Source: Paraburkholderia hiiakae (GTDB taxonomy: Bacteria; Pseudomonadota; Gammaproteobacteria; Burkholderiales; Burkholderiaceae). Taken from it: 64,000 bases of DNA. Under the pieces are notes generated by a model. That model did no database searches. It saw nothing but the letters and a program-made list of their open reading frames with translations, and was not told the DNA's origin. Where the stretch lies: contig NZ_CAJHCQ010000004.1 in NCBI RefSeq assembly GCF_904848665.1, forward strand, positions 310,001-374,000, in the 5' to 3' direction. A program made the translations under genes and the position numbers. Shown here piece by piece: positions 1 through 8,432 of the stretch (its first letter is position 1; every line of letters begins with the position of its first letter).

Positions 1-1209
1 ACGCACGAAGCCGCTGTGGCGCAGCACTGGCAGCGCAATCTCGCGGTCTGCGTGGTGGGCTCGTTCACGACCCTCGTCGCCATGACGCTGATGCTGCCGT
101 TCCTGCCGCTCTACGTGGAGGAACTCGGCGTGCGCGGCCACGCGGCGATCGTGCAGTGGTCGGGCATTGCGTACAGCGCGACGTTCTTTACGGCAGCGCT
201 CGTCGCACCGGTGTGGGGGCGCCTCGGCGACCGCTACGGCCGCAAGCCCATGCTGGTGCGCGCGAGCCTCGGCATGGCGATCACGATGTCGCTCATCGGC
301 ATGTCGCGCAACATCTGGCAGCTCGTCGCGCTGCGTCTGCTCGCGGGTTTCGCGGGCGGCTATTCGTCGGGTTCGACCATCCTCGTCGCCACACAAACGC
401 CGCGTCATCGATCGGCGTGGGCGCTCGGCGTGCTGTCGTCGGGCATCATGGCCGGCAATCTCATCGGGCCGCTCCTCGGCGGCTCGCTGCCGCCGCTCAT
501 CGGGTTGCGCGCCACGTTCTGGGTGGCGGGCGCAACGATCTTCGCGGCTTTTATCGCGACCTGCGTGTTCGTGAAGGAAGCGCCGCGCCCCGCACGCGCG
601 GCGCAGCATGCGGCGCACAAGGGTGGCTGGTCGGCGCTGCCCGACAAGCGCCCGATCGTCGCCATGCTCGTGACCGGCATGCTGCTGATGCTCGCCAACA
701 TGTCGATCGAACCCATCATCACCGTGTACGTGGCGACGCTCGTGCACGACCCCGCGCGCGTGACCTTCGTCGCGGGCCTCGCGATGTCGGCGGCGGCGCT
801 CGGCAGCATCGTCGCAGCTTCGCGCCTCGGGCGCGTCGCGGACCGCGTCGGACACGCGAAGGTGATCGTCGGTGCGCTCGCGGTCTCGGCCGTGCTGCTC
901 GTGCCGCAGGCGTTCGTCACGGCGGGCTGGCAGCTCGTCGCGCTGCGCTTTCTCATGGGCGTGTCGCTCGCGGCGCTCCTGCCGTGCATCGCGACGGTCA
1001 TTCGTCACAACGCGCCGGACCATGCCGCGGGCAGCGTGCTCGGCTATTCGGTGTCGGCGCAATTTGCGGGGCAGGTGATCGGGCCGCTGATCGGCGGCTT
1101 CGTCGGCGGACATCTGGGCATGCGCGCCGTGTTCCTCGGCACGAGCCTGCTGATGCTGGCGGGCGCGCTGTTCGCGTGGCGCGCGCTGGGTTTCGCCCGA
1201 CGCGCGTAA
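1..1209 (+). CDS. MFS drug/solute exporter, 5' end outside the window
   Basis: Inner-membrane major facilitator superfamily protein with about 12 hydrophobic segments, of the TetA-like drug:proton antiporter kind. The MFS signature between helices 2 and 3 is clear (GRLGDRYGRKPM, about residues 69-80 counted from the GTG at 16), and a degenerate copy after helix 8 reads GRVADRVGHAK. The frame is open from base 1, with a possible GTG start at 16. A conserved-looking lead-in (THEAAVAQHW) precedes that GTG, so the true start is probably upstream of the window. The substrate cannot be told from sequence. No regulator or partner is visible on the left side. The downstream neighbour is convergent. 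Confidence 0.85.
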   Translation, partial: THEAAVAQHWQRNLAVCVVGSFTTLVAMTLMLPFLPLYVEELGVRGHAAIVQWSGIAYSATFFTAALVAPVWGRLGDRYGRKPMLVRASLGMAITMSLIGMSRNIWQLVALRLLAGFAGGYSSGSTILVATQTPRHRSAWALGVLSSGIMAGNLIGPLLGGSLPPLIGLRATFWVAGATIFAAFIATCVFVKEAPRPARAAQHAAHKGGWSALPDKRPIVAMLVTGMLLMLANMSIEPIITVYVATLVHDPARVTFVAGLAMSAAALGSIVAASRLGRVADRVGHAKVIVGALAVSAVLLVPQAFVTAGWQLVALRFLMGVSLAALLPCIATVIRHNAPDHAAGSVLGYSVSAQFAGQVIGPLIGGFVGGHLGMRAVFLGTSLLMLAGALFAWRALGFARRA

Positions 1210-1343
1210 CGCCGCGACCACGCCGCGCGCGGGCGTTAAAAGAGTGAAGGACGAGGGCGGCGGATCTTGCGCGCCGCCGCCTCAGGTTCACCGGCGCTCG
1301 ATTACCGGGTGCGAGTCAGTGGCCGAAATTCAGTGGCCAAATT

Positions 1344-1601
1344 TCAGTGGCGGGAAAACACGTCGCAATCGGGACGCGGCCAGCACATCTTGCCCGTGCG
1401 ATGGCCAGAGGCGCTGTGCGTATCGGGCGTGCCGCCGTACGACATGTCGGTGCCGGCCTGAGCCGAAGCATCGGCGTCATCGGTCATCGTCTGATGCGCG
1501 CGCTCCTGCGAGACAGGCTCGTCCTTCGCGAACGCCGTGCCGGGCGCAACGGCTGCCACGGCCGCCACGCATGTGGCGATCAATGCCAGGCGTAATCTCA
1601 T
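1344..1601 (-). CDS. small exported protein of unknown function, 85 aa
   Basis: I do not recognise the family. The first 25 residues form a textbook signal peptide (MRLRLALIATC, then an alanine/valine-rich core ending in GTAFA), so the mature protein of about 60 residues should be periplasmic or secreted. The mature part is hydrophilic, rich in Ser, Thr, Asp and His, and has two cysteines near the C-terminus (KMCWPRPDC) that could form a disulfide. An ideal Shine-Dalgarno sequence, AAAGGAGGTTGAT, lies immediately upstream of the ATG at 1601 and is the best evidence that this short frame is translated. The gene stands alone: it is convergent with the MFS gene and has a long leader region upstream. 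Confidence 0.72.
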   Translation of the reverse strand: MRLRLALIATCVAAVAAVAPGTAFAKDEPVSQERAHQTMTDDADASAQAGTDMSYGGTPDTHSASGHRTGKMCWPRPDCDVFSRH

Positions 1602-2220
1602 ATCAACCTCCTTTCTCGAGTTCGTGAGTGCGCCTTCGCGGCAATGACGAAGTCACTGCGGGATAACTGCGGAGTGACTCCGCGGCGAAGGTGCGCGCGA
1701 GCGAGAGGCAACGCCTCAGCCGCACACTCATCTGGAAAGTCGGGATGCCTGCGCGCAGCGCACGGCTGCCGAACGTCTTAGCTCACTACTCACGAAAGAA
1801 GCGCGCCCACGCATTCGGGGGCGGCACAGCGCGGCGCGACGCAAGAAGAAGGGGCGAGCGGGCGCGCAGAGAACATCCGCACTGTAGTTTCAGTTATAGC
1901 TCGCGTCCCACGGAGTGCAATGGGCGGAACCCCGGCCCCGGGCGTGATGCGAATTCAGGGGCGAATCCAGCCGCCCGCACACACGGTCCTTTCCGTGATT
2001 CTTTCGGTTCTGAAATTCAATGAAAGTATTCGGAAATTAAACGGTCGCCGTGTAGTCATCTTGCGATGTTGTAATGCGCTCGCTCTGATGTAAGACGCAT
2101 GCGGGCCCGTGCGCAGAATGGATGGGGCCCGCCTGAAGGCGTGGCGGCAGGGCGCACGTGTGCGCGCCGCGTCTGAAGGACTCTAAAAAGCAACTCAAAC
2201 AATCGATGGAGCCTGACTAC
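1602..2220. other. intergenic region without a supported gene
   Basis: About 620 bases between two divergent genes. Open frames here have poor ribosome sites and arginine-rich, unprotein-like translations. Near the small exported gene there is a long imperfect inverted repeat (1629-1695). The part next to the phosphoesterase gene is noticeably more AT-rich (about 2000-2100), as expected for promoters, but I cannot assign -35/-10 boxes with confidence. Confidence 0.5.
1629..1695. repeat. imperfect inverted repeat in the leader of the small exported gene
   Basis: AGTCACT (1651-1657) pairs perfectly with AGTGACT (1673-1679). Outside it, GCGCCTTCGCGG pairs imperfectly with CCGCGGCGAAGGTGCGC. It lies 28-94 bases upstream of the ATG at 1601, so it could be a 5'-leader structure or an operator. 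There is no T-tract on either side to suggest a terminator. Confidence 0.45.
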
Positions 2221-3909
2221 ATGTTGTATCGCCGAGCATTACTCGCCCTGCCTTGTGCGGGCCTCGCTGCCGCTCTGTTTGCGTGTGGCAGCAGCAATTC
2301 GAATTCGGGGACATCCGCAGCCGCGGCCGCGTCGGCACAAGACACATTGACGACGGCCACGCCGATCAAGCACCTCGTCGTGATCTACGGCGAGAACGTT
2401 TCGTTCGACCACTACTTCGCCACCTACCCGAACGCCTCGAACCCGAGTGGCGAGCCGGCCTTCACGGCGGCTTCCGGCACGCCGACGGTCAACGGCCTCA
2501 CCAACGCGCTGATCAACTCGAACGGCAATGCGAACACGACGCTCAACGGCGCGAACGCGTCGCCGCCGTTCCGCCTCGACCGCACGCAGGCCGCCACGGC
2601 CGACCAGAACCACGCCTACACCGCCGAGCAGCAGGCCGGCGACAATGGCTTGCTCGACCTGTTCCCGACTTACACGGGTACGGCCACGAGCGGCGGCGCG
2701 GGCGCTTTCGGCACGAAGGGCCAGGTGATGGGCTTCTACGACGGCAACACCGTCACGGCAATGTGGAACTACGCGCAGAAGTTCGCCATGAGCGATAACG
2801 CGTGGACCACGACCTACGGTCCGTCGACGCCGGGCGCGCTCGAAGTCGTGTCGGGCCAGACCAACGGGCTCGAACTCGTGAACACGAAGGCGCTGCCCTC
2901 GACGGTTGCCACGCCCAGCTACTACATCGAGGACGGCGTAAATGGCTTCACGCTGATCGGCGACGTGGACCCGGGCTATGACACCTGCTCGAAGAAAACC
3001 GACCAGGGCATGATCAACGCGCAGAACATCGGCGACCTGTTGAACGCGCAGAAGATCACGTGGGGCGGCTTCATGGGCGGCTTCAACCTGCAGACGGTCA
3101 ACGCGAACGGCACGACGGGTTGCCTGCGCAGCACGGTCGCAACGGCCGTGAACGCGGCGACCGCCGACTACAGCCCGCACCACAACTGGTTCCAGTACTT
3201 CAAGACGACGGCGAACCCGCAGCATCTGCGCCCGAGCGCGACGGCAGCCGTTGGCTCGACGCTCCAAGCGGACGGCAAGACGCTTGACCCGGCGAACCAC
3301 CAGTACGACACGGACGACTTCTTCGCGGCTGTGAAGGCGGGCACGTTCCCGTCGGTGAGCTTCCTCAAGGCGCCGGCTGCCCAGGACGCGCACGCGGGCT
3401 ATTCGGACCCGCTCGACGAGCAGCAGTTCGTGACCAAGGTCGTGAACTTCCTGATGCAGCAACCCGACTGGAAGAACACGGCTGTCATCGTGACCTATGA
3501 CGATTCGGACGGCTGGTACGACCACCAGTACATGGCGCCGGTGCACTCGTCGCTGAACGCGGCTGACCAGCTCAACGGCAACGGCGTTTGCGGCACGGGC
3601 ACGCAGCCGACGGGCATCACGGGCGCGCCGGTCAACGGCCGTTGCGGTCCGGGCACGCGCATTCCGTTCCTTGTGATCTCGCCGTGGGCGAAGGCCAACT
3701 ACGTCGACCACACGTTCATCGATCAAGCATCGGTCGTACGCTTCATCGAAGACAACTGGCTCGGCGGCGCGCGCCTTGGCGCCGGTTCGTTCGACGCAGC
3801 CGCGGGCGACATGCGCGCGCTGTTCAACTTTAGCGGTACGGGCAATTTGCCGGTGTTGTATCTCGACGGCACGCTGGGCACGCAGTTGAGCTCCGCGCCG
3901 TCGATCTGA
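2221..3909 (+). CDS. phosphoesterase-family lipoprotein (acid phosphatase / phospholipase C-like)
   Basis: Probable hydrolase of phosphate esters, of the phosphoesterase family that includes phospholipase C and Francisella AcpA-type acid phosphatases. I start it at the ATG at 2221 because ATGGAG provides a ribosome site and the product then begins with a lipoprotein signal whose lipobox is LFAC (Cys22). Earlier in-frame starts at 2158 (GTG) and 2206 would bury that signal. Family landmarks are the N-terminal HLVVIYGENVSFDHYF block, the DNAWTTTYGPSTPG block, the VIVTYDDSDGWYDHQ metal-site block and the C-terminal RIPFLVISPWAK block. Length is 562 aa. A di-haem peroxidase follows 185 bases downstream on the same strand. 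The substrate and whether it acts on lipids are not decided by the sequence. Confidence 0.85.
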   Translation: MLYRRALLALPCAGLAAALFACGSSNSNSGTSAAAAASAQDTLTTATPIKHLVVIYGENVSFDHYFATYPNASNPSGEPAFTAASGTPTVNGLTNALINSNGNANTTLNGANASPPFRLDRTQAATADQNHAYTAEQQAGDNGLLDLFPTYTGTATSGGAGAFGTKGQVMGFYDGNTVTAMWNYAQKFAMSDNAWTTTYGPSTPGALEVVSGQTNGLELVNTKALPSTVATPSYYIEDGVNGFTLIGDVDPGYDTCSKKTDQGMINAQNIGDLLNAQKITWGGFMGGFNLQTVNANGTTGCLRSTVATAVNAATADYSPHHNWFQYFKTTANPQHLRPSATAAVGSTLQADGKTLDPANHQYDTDDFFAAVKAGTFPSVSFLKAPAAQDAHAGYSDPLDEQQFVTKVVNFLMQQPDWKNTAVIVTYDDSDGWYDHQYMAPVHSSLNAADQLNGNGVCGTGTQPTGITGAPVNGRCGPGTRIPFLVISPWAKANYVDHTFIDQASVVRFIEDNWLGGARLGAGSFDAAAGDMRALFNFSGTGNLPVLYLDGTLGTQLSSAPSI

Positions 3910-4094
3910 TCGACGTCCGGCGCGAGGCTCGACCGTCGGCACGCGCAAGTCTCGCGCGTGCAGGGCGGCCGGCCTCGCGCCGTTGTCACGTCGTGTGGCT
4001 CTCGCCGCGTTGCACACCAGCTTCGATGTTCGCTGGGTGAAACGCGGCGTTCGGCTTTTCCTTCTCGTGGTATTACGCAAAGAAAGATCGAATC

Positions 4095-5525
4095 ATGTCC
4101 GAGCTTTCCACTTCGCCTGCACCGTCCTCAAAACCGCGCCGCGCGGCGAGCCCGACGCGGCTCGTCCTGCGCGCCGCCGCCGCCGTGATCGCGCTCGGCG
4201 CACTGGGTTTTTGCGCCTACGCCGTGGCGTTTCCGGCCGACGTGCCCGATGCCGTGGGCGAGGTCGTCGAGAACCTGACCGGCGCGAATCCGCACCCTGT
4301 GGTGCTGCAGCGCCCGCCAGTCGCGCCGCTTTCGGCGATGGCGCAGCTCGGCAAGCAGCTTTTTTTCGATCCGGCGCTTTCGGGCTCCGGTCAGCAGTCC
4401 TGTGCTTCGTGCCATAGCCCCGATCGTTCCTACGGTCCTCCCAATGGGCACGACGTGCAGATGGGCGGCCTCGCGATGAATCAGCAGGGTTATCGCCCGC
4501 CGCCTTCGCTCATGTACCTGTACCGTCAGCCGAACTTCAGCATCGGGCCCGACCAGGGCGAAAACGACGACGCGCCGACGGTCGCCCAGCAGGCCACGGC
4601 CTCAGCCGACGTCGTGAAGTCGCAGAAGGTGGCGGGCGGCGCATCGACCTCCGTGGAGATGGTGCCGCAGGGCGGCCTCTTCTGGGACGGACGCGCCGAC
4701 ACGCTGCAGCAGCAGGCGTATGGCCCGCTGCTCAATCCCGTGGAAATGGCGAACACAAGCATCGAACAGGTGGCGACGAAGCTCGAGAAAGCGCCGTACG
4801 CGAAGCACTTCACCGAGTTGTTCGGAGACCGAATCTTCAGCGACCCGAAGATGGCCGTGGCGGAGGCGATGTTCGCCATCTCGCGCTACCAGGTGGAAGA
4901 CCAGTCGTTCCATCCGTATAACAGCAAGTACGATCGCTGGCTCGAAGGCCATGCGCGCCTCTCGCAAGCCGAGCTGCACGGCCTGCGTCTGTTCAACGAC
5001 CCGAACAAGGCGAACTGCGCGGGCTGCCACCTCTCGAAGCCCGGTAAGGACGGCCTGCCGCCCATGTTCACGGACTACCAGTACGAGGCGCTGGGCGTGC
5101 CGCGCAACAACAAGCTCGCGCAGAACAAGGACCCGCACTTCTTCGATCTCGGAGTATGCGGCCCGTTCCGCTCGGACTTCAAGGACCAGACACAGTACTG
5201 CGGCATGTTCCTCACGCCCACGCTGCGCAATTCGGCCACGCGCACGGTGTTTTTCCATAACGGCGTGTACCACAACCTCGACGACGTGATGGCGTTCTAC
5301 AACGATCGCAATACGGACCCGGGCAAGTTCTATCCGCGCGGCCCCGACGGCAAGATCGACAAGTACGACGATATTCCGCCGCAGCTCCAGAAGAACGTGG
5401 ACGTGACCGATGCGCCGTTCGACCGCAAGTTCGGCGATAAGCCCGCGATGACGCAAAGCGACATTCAGGACATCATCGCGTTCCTCAAGACGCTCAACGA
5501 CGATCCCGTGCCGTCGAAGCAGTGA
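4095..5525 (+). CDS. di-haem cytochrome c peroxidase / MauG-family protein
   Basis: Periplasmic di-haem protein of the bacterial cytochrome c peroxidase/MauG superfamily. Two CXXCH sites bind c-type haems: CASCH at residues 103-107 and CAGCH at about 307-311. An uncleaved hydrophobic segment at about residues 22-47 probably anchors it in the inner membrane facing the periplasm. The classical role is to reduce hydrogen peroxide with electrons from cytochrome c, but MauG-like members oxidise protein side chains, so the real substrate is open. At 476 aa it is longer than classical CcpA (about 330 aa), with inserts between the haem domains. The neighbouring phosphoesterase gene is co-oriented. 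Confidence 0.88.
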   Translation: MSELSTSPAPSSKPRRAASPTRLVLRAAAAVIALGALGFCAYAVAFPADVPDAVGEVVENLTGANPHPVVLQRPPVAPLSAMAQLGKQLFFDPALSGSGQQSCASCHSPDRSYGPPNGHDVQMGGLAMNQQGYRPPPSLMYLYRQPNFSIGPDQGENDDAPTVAQQATASADVVKSQKVAGGASTSVEMVPQGGLFWDGRADTLQQQAYGPLLNPVEMANTSIEQVATKLEKAPYAKHFTELFGDRIFSDPKMAVAEAMFAISRYQVEDQSFHPYNSKYDRWLEGHARLSQAELHGLRLFNDPNKANCAGCHLSKPGKDGLPPMFTDYQYEALGVPRNNKLAQNKDPHFFDLGVCGPFRSDFKDQTQYCGMFLTPTLRNSATRTVFFHNGVYHNLDDVMAFYNDRNTDPGKFYPRGPDGKIDKYDDIPPQLQKNVDVTDAPFDRKFGDKPAMTQSDIQDIIAFLKTLNDDPVPSKQ

Positions 5526-5533
5526 GCGGGGCG

Positions 5534-5570
5534 GTCCGCGACCCGGTGATATTTTGGCCGGCTCGCGGAC
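5534..5570. terminator. hairpin between convergent genes
   Basis: GTCCGCGA (5534-5541) and TCGCGGAC (5563-5570) form a perfect 8-bp stem, extended by an inner CCGG/CCGG pair. It sits between the peroxidase stop and the convergent hydrolase stop, a typical place for a bidirectional terminator, but no long T-tract follows. Confidence 0.45.
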
Positions 5571-5588
5571 AGGATGTTGCGTCGCGCT

Positions 5589-6548
5589 TTAGTGTGCCGG
5601 CGTGCTGTCGACGAACTGCTCGATCGCAGCCATCGTGGGGGCCGGCGCTTCTTCCATGAGCCAGTGCCCTGCGCCCGGGATCACGACGCCCTGCACGTTC
5701 GTATCCACGAGCCGAGCCTGGTCGAAGAGGAACGTGCCGGACGCCTTCTCGCCAGCCAGTACGAGCATCGGCATCGTAAGCGGCGTTTTCGCGAACGCGG
5801 CGAAATCGGCTGCGTCCTGCGGGAACGCGTGGAAGTATTCGAAGCCGGCCTTCATGCGGCCAGGGCGCGCATAGGCGGCTGCATAGCGTTCGCGGTCCGC
5901 TTCCGGAACCGAGTGCTTCGGGTCCGCAGCGAAATCGTTCCAGAAGTGCTCGAAGTAGACGCGCTCACGACCTTCCACGAGCGCGAGCGGCGTTGGCCCA
6001 TAGAAGTTGAAGTGCCACTTGTCGCGCAGCAGCCAGACCTTCTGCCAGTCGCCTACGCCGGGCAGGAAGGCATCCATGAGCGTGATGCTCTCGACTTCAC
6101 CGGGGTATTGCGCCGCATAGGCATACGCGACCATCAGCCCGATGTCGTGACCCACGAGCTTGACCTTGCGATAGCCGAGCGCCTGCACCATGGCGTGGAT
6201 ATCCTGCGCAAGCGTCTTCTTGTCGTAGCCGCCGGCCGGAATGTCCGAATTGCCCGCCCCGGGCAGGTCCGGCGCGATCACGACTCGCTGCTCACCTAGC
6301 TGTGCCATGAGCGGTTGCCACATGTGGCTGGTCTCGGCATAACCGTGCAGCAGCAACACCGGGGTGGCGTCGTTCTGCTGGCTGCCAGCCTGCAGATAAT
6401 GCAGGCGCAGGCCGTTTGCCTCGATGTCGTGCCGGGTGATCGCGGCGGATTGCGCAGCGGCAGCCGCTGTTGTGGGCAGGGCCGGCGCCAGGGCCGCGGC
6501 GCAGAAGAGGGCGGCGCCGAGCCGCTTGAGCGTGCGTAAGGATTTCAT
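5589..6548 (-). CDS. exported alpha/beta hydrolase, epoxide hydrolase / haloalkane dehalogenase-like
   Basis: 319-aa protein with an N-terminal signal peptide (about residues 1-28, ending in a run of alanines) and an alpha/beta-hydrolase domain. The nucleophile elbow is GHDIG, so the nucleophile is Asp, as in epoxide hydrolases and haloalkane/fluoroacetate dehalogenases rather than serine esterases. The oxyanion-side HGYAETSHMW block and the catalytic histidine in GAGHWLMEEAP complete the active site. Longer upstream starts in this frame are unlikely: the ATG at 6548 has GGAG at the right distance and opens the signal peptide. It ends a minus-strand group with the cupin gene but has its own 155-base upstream region containing a perfect 17-bp palindrome. 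An export signal on such an enzyme points to action on environmental substrates. Confidence 0.85.
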   Translation of the reverse strand: MKSLRTLKRLGAALFCAAALAPALPTTAAAAAQSAAITRHDIEANGLRLHYLQAGSQQNDATPVLLLHGYAETSHMWQPLMAQLGEQRVVIAPDLPGAGNSDIPAGGYDKKTLAQDIHAMVQALGYRKVKLVGHDIGLMVAYAYAAQYPGEVESITLMDAFLPGVGDWQKVWLLRDKWHFNFYGPTPLALVEGRERVYFEHFWNDFAADPKHSVPEADRERYAAAYARPGRMKAGFEYFHAFPQDAADFAAFAKTPLTMPMLVLAGEKASGTFLFDQARLVDTNVQGVVIPGAGHWLMEEAPAPTMAAIEQFVDSTPAH

Positions 6549-6641
6549 CGCGGAACTCCGTGGGTTGTCTGAACGCGGTTGCGTACGAACCCATGATCGT
6601 TCCGTGGGCACGGTTTGCCGTGCCAAGGACTCGATGCAGAT

Positions 6642-6658
6642 GTTCGAAAGTTTCGAAC
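6642..6658. promoter_or_regulatory. perfect 17-bp palindrome upstream of the hydrolase
   Basis: GTTCGAAA-G-TTTCGAAC is perfectly symmetric and lies about 94 bases upstream of the hydrolase start, in the gap between it and the cupin gene. It looks like an operator for a dimeric repressor such as a TetR- or MarR-type protein, but no such regulator is adjacent. Confidence 0.5.
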
Positions 6659-6703
6659 GAGTTAGCGGGGCGTGCCGGACGCGATCGATGCGTCGAGCCG
6701 CGG

Positions 6704-7042
6704 CTACTTGCCTGTGGGGGCAAGATGGATCGTAACGATCACCGAGGCGTCGTCGAGCGCCTCCAGCGCATGCGTTTCTCCGCCGCCGAGCAGCAGCATG
6801 TCGCCCGCATGCATGGTGCGCGGGTCGCCGTTCACGAAGAAGCGGATCACGCCCTCGATGCATTGCACCGTGATCTCACCCGGCACGCTGTGCTCGGGCA
6901 CGCGCTTGCCCGCCGGCAGCACCATGCGCATCACTTCGAGTTGCTGCGCGCGGATCAAGGTCGTCGACTTCGTGTTCTTGAGCGCCCCGCCTAGCGGTCG
7001 CGCGTCGAACACCTCGCCCGGCGCGGCGTGGGGGATGGCCAT
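6704..7042 (-). CDS. single-domain cupin protein
   Basis: 112-aa protein made of one cupin barrel. The first cupin motif is seen around VPEHSVPGEITVQCIEG and the second around GDMLLLGGGETHALEAL, with histidines suitable for metal binding. The start is the ATG at 7042 (MAIPHAAPGEV). The upstream region shows only a weak ribosome site, and longer in-frame starts would read into sequence that does not look coding. Small cupins of this type bind metals or small ligands and are often isomerases or sensors. The function of this one cannot be assigned. It lies between an OsmC gene and a hydrolase gene on the same strand, which suggests but does not prove a stress or detoxification group. Confidence 0.75.
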   Translation of the reverse strand: MAIPHAAPGEVFDARPLGGALKNTKSTTLIRAQQLEVMRMVLPAGKRVPEHSVPGEITVQCIEGVIRFFVNGDPRTMHAGDMLLLGGGETHALEALDDASVIVTIHLAPTGK

Positions 7043-7122
7043 GGCAGTCTCACATCGATGGAGCCGACAACGCACGCGTGGCGCGTGCGAGCCGGCAGTA
7101 GGCATGCACTTGCAGCGCGCCC

Positions 7123-7554
7123 TCAGGCGACGAGCGTCGCGTTGAGCGTGATCTTCGCGTTGTTGGCGAAGAGCTTCGACACCGGGCAGTTCTCCTTGGC
7201 GCCCTTCGAAAGCTCGTCGAACTTCGCTTGATCGATGCCGGGAATCTTCGCGGTCATGTCGAGCTGGCAGCTCGTGATGGCGAAGCCTTCGCCCACCTTG
7301 TCGAGCGTGACGGTCGATTTCGTCTCGATGCTCTCGGCCGTGAAGCCCGCCTGGGTGAGAAAGAGCGAGAACGCCATCGTGAAACAGCCCGCATGCGCCG
7401 CGCCGATCAGCTCCTCGGGGTTGGTGCCGGGACCGCCTTCGAAACGCGAGGCGAAGCCATAGGGCGCCTCTTTGAGCACGCCGGTTTGCGTCGAGATCGT
7501 GCCCTGACCGTCCTTGATGCCGCCGTGCCATTTTGCCGATGCCGTCTTTTGCAT
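7123..7554 (-). CDS. OsmC/Ohr-family peroxiredoxin
   Basis: 143-aa OsmC-family protein. These cytosolic dimers reduce organic or lipid hydroperoxides using a pair of cysteines. Both are visible: one in AHAGCFTMAFS and one in KENCPVSKLF, the normal spacing for the family. The ATG at 7554 is preceded by GGAG, and the length fits OsmC (about 140 aa). The N-terminal AKWHGGIKDGQGTIST block is more like OsmC than Ohr. It lies downstream of the oxidase operon on the same strand with an 80-base gap, so it may be read separately. A role in peroxide defence is inferred from the family. Confidence 0.92.
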   Translation of the reverse strand: MQKTASAKWHGGIKDGQGTISTQTGVLKEAPYGFASRFEGGPGTNPEELIGAAHAGCFTMAFSLFLTQAGFTAESIETKSTVTLDKVGEGFAITSCQLDMTAKIPGIDQAKFDELSKGAKENCPVSKLFANNAKITLNATLVA

Positions 7555-7634
7555 GATGTCGCTCCGCGTTTGTGGGATGAGGGACGTGCAGGGCGCGCAA
7601 TTTGCATACCGCTGCATGCCCCGCGTGGTTGGGT

Positions 7635-8432
7635 TCAGGGTTGCTGCGGCGGCGTTTCGCCAGCGTACCAGGCGGCGGCCGCGTCGATTTCCTCGGGCGT
7701 CATGTTGCGCGCGATATTGCGCATCTGCTCGGAAATGTCGTTATGGCGCGTGCCGTTCGCGAACGCGAGCAGTTGCGCCTTCGTGTACGCGGCCGGCAAG
7801 CCGTCGAGCCACGGGCTGCCGATCTTGCTGTCCACGCCGCCATGGCAGGCCGCGCACGCGGGAATATTGCGCAGCGGCGCGCCGTGCGCCACGATGCCGG
7901 GCGCGCCGCCATGCAGGTGCGCGATCGGCTGCAGCGAGGCGTAGTAGGCCGCGAGGTCGCGCATGTCCTCGTCGGACAGATCGCGCGCCATGGGCGACAT
8001 CACCGCGTTCTGGCGCGCTCCCGTCTGGAAGTCGTGCAGTTCCTTGAAGACCACGATGGCGAACTGACCCGCCAGATTCGGCGAATTGGCCATGCTGATG
8101 CCGCGCGGGCCATGGCACATCGTGCAACGCAAGGCGAGGGTCGCGCCGCGGCCAATCGAGAGGCTGGTTGCGCCATCGAGCATGTGCGGCGTGAGTTCGA
8201 CCTGACTCAGCTGGTAGCCCGGTGCGACCGCCGATTCGACCGGATGCCACTGGCGCGGCACGCCGGCCGCGCTGCAGATCGCCGTCCAGATGCCCTGAAA
8301 ATATGGGTCGCTCTTGGCGGAAGGCAGCCAGATGAAGCCGATCAGCACGGAGACGACGAACACGACGATCGCCGTGCCTACGCCCGCGCGAAACCACACA
8401 TTGCGAAACGAGAACAGGCGTTCGTCGCTCAT
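7635..8432 (-). CDS. membrane-anchored di-haem cytochrome c of the oxidase operon
   Basis: 265-aa protein with one N-terminal transmembrane helix (about residues 15-37) and two c-type haem sites, CTMCH and CAACH, in tandem cytochrome c4-like domains. Anchored on the periplasmic side it should pass electrons to the CuA centre of the neighbouring oxidase. Its ATG at 8432 overlaps the stop codon of the oxidase subunit I gene (ATGA), which indicates translational coupling and membership of the same operon. A longer upstream start inside subunit I is not needed. It is the last gene of the operon. Confidence 0.88.
   Translation of the reverse strand: MSDERLFSFRNVWFRAGVGTAIVVFVVSVLIGFIWLPSAKSDPYFQGIWTAICSAAGVPRQWHPVESAVAPGYQLSQVELTPHMLDGATSLSIGRGATLALRCTMCHGPRGISMANSPNLAGQFAIVVFKELHDFQTGARQNAVMSPMARDLSDEDMRDLAAYYASLQPIAHLHGGAPGIVAHGAPLRNIPACAACHGGVDSKIGSPWLDGLPAAYTKAQLLAFANGTRHNDISEQMRNIARNMTPEEIDAAAAWYAGETPPQQP

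Noticed and set aside
1691..2023. 110-codon frame in the region between the small exported protein and the phosphoesterase
   Set aside because: There is no ribosome site, and the composition (Arg, Pro, Ser) is that of non-coding high-GC sequence.
2239..4080. Long minus-strand open frame of 613 codons opposite the phosphoesterase gene
   Set aside because: The translation is arginine-rich with no domain features, and it mirrors a well-supported gene. Such antisense frames are common in high-GC DNA.
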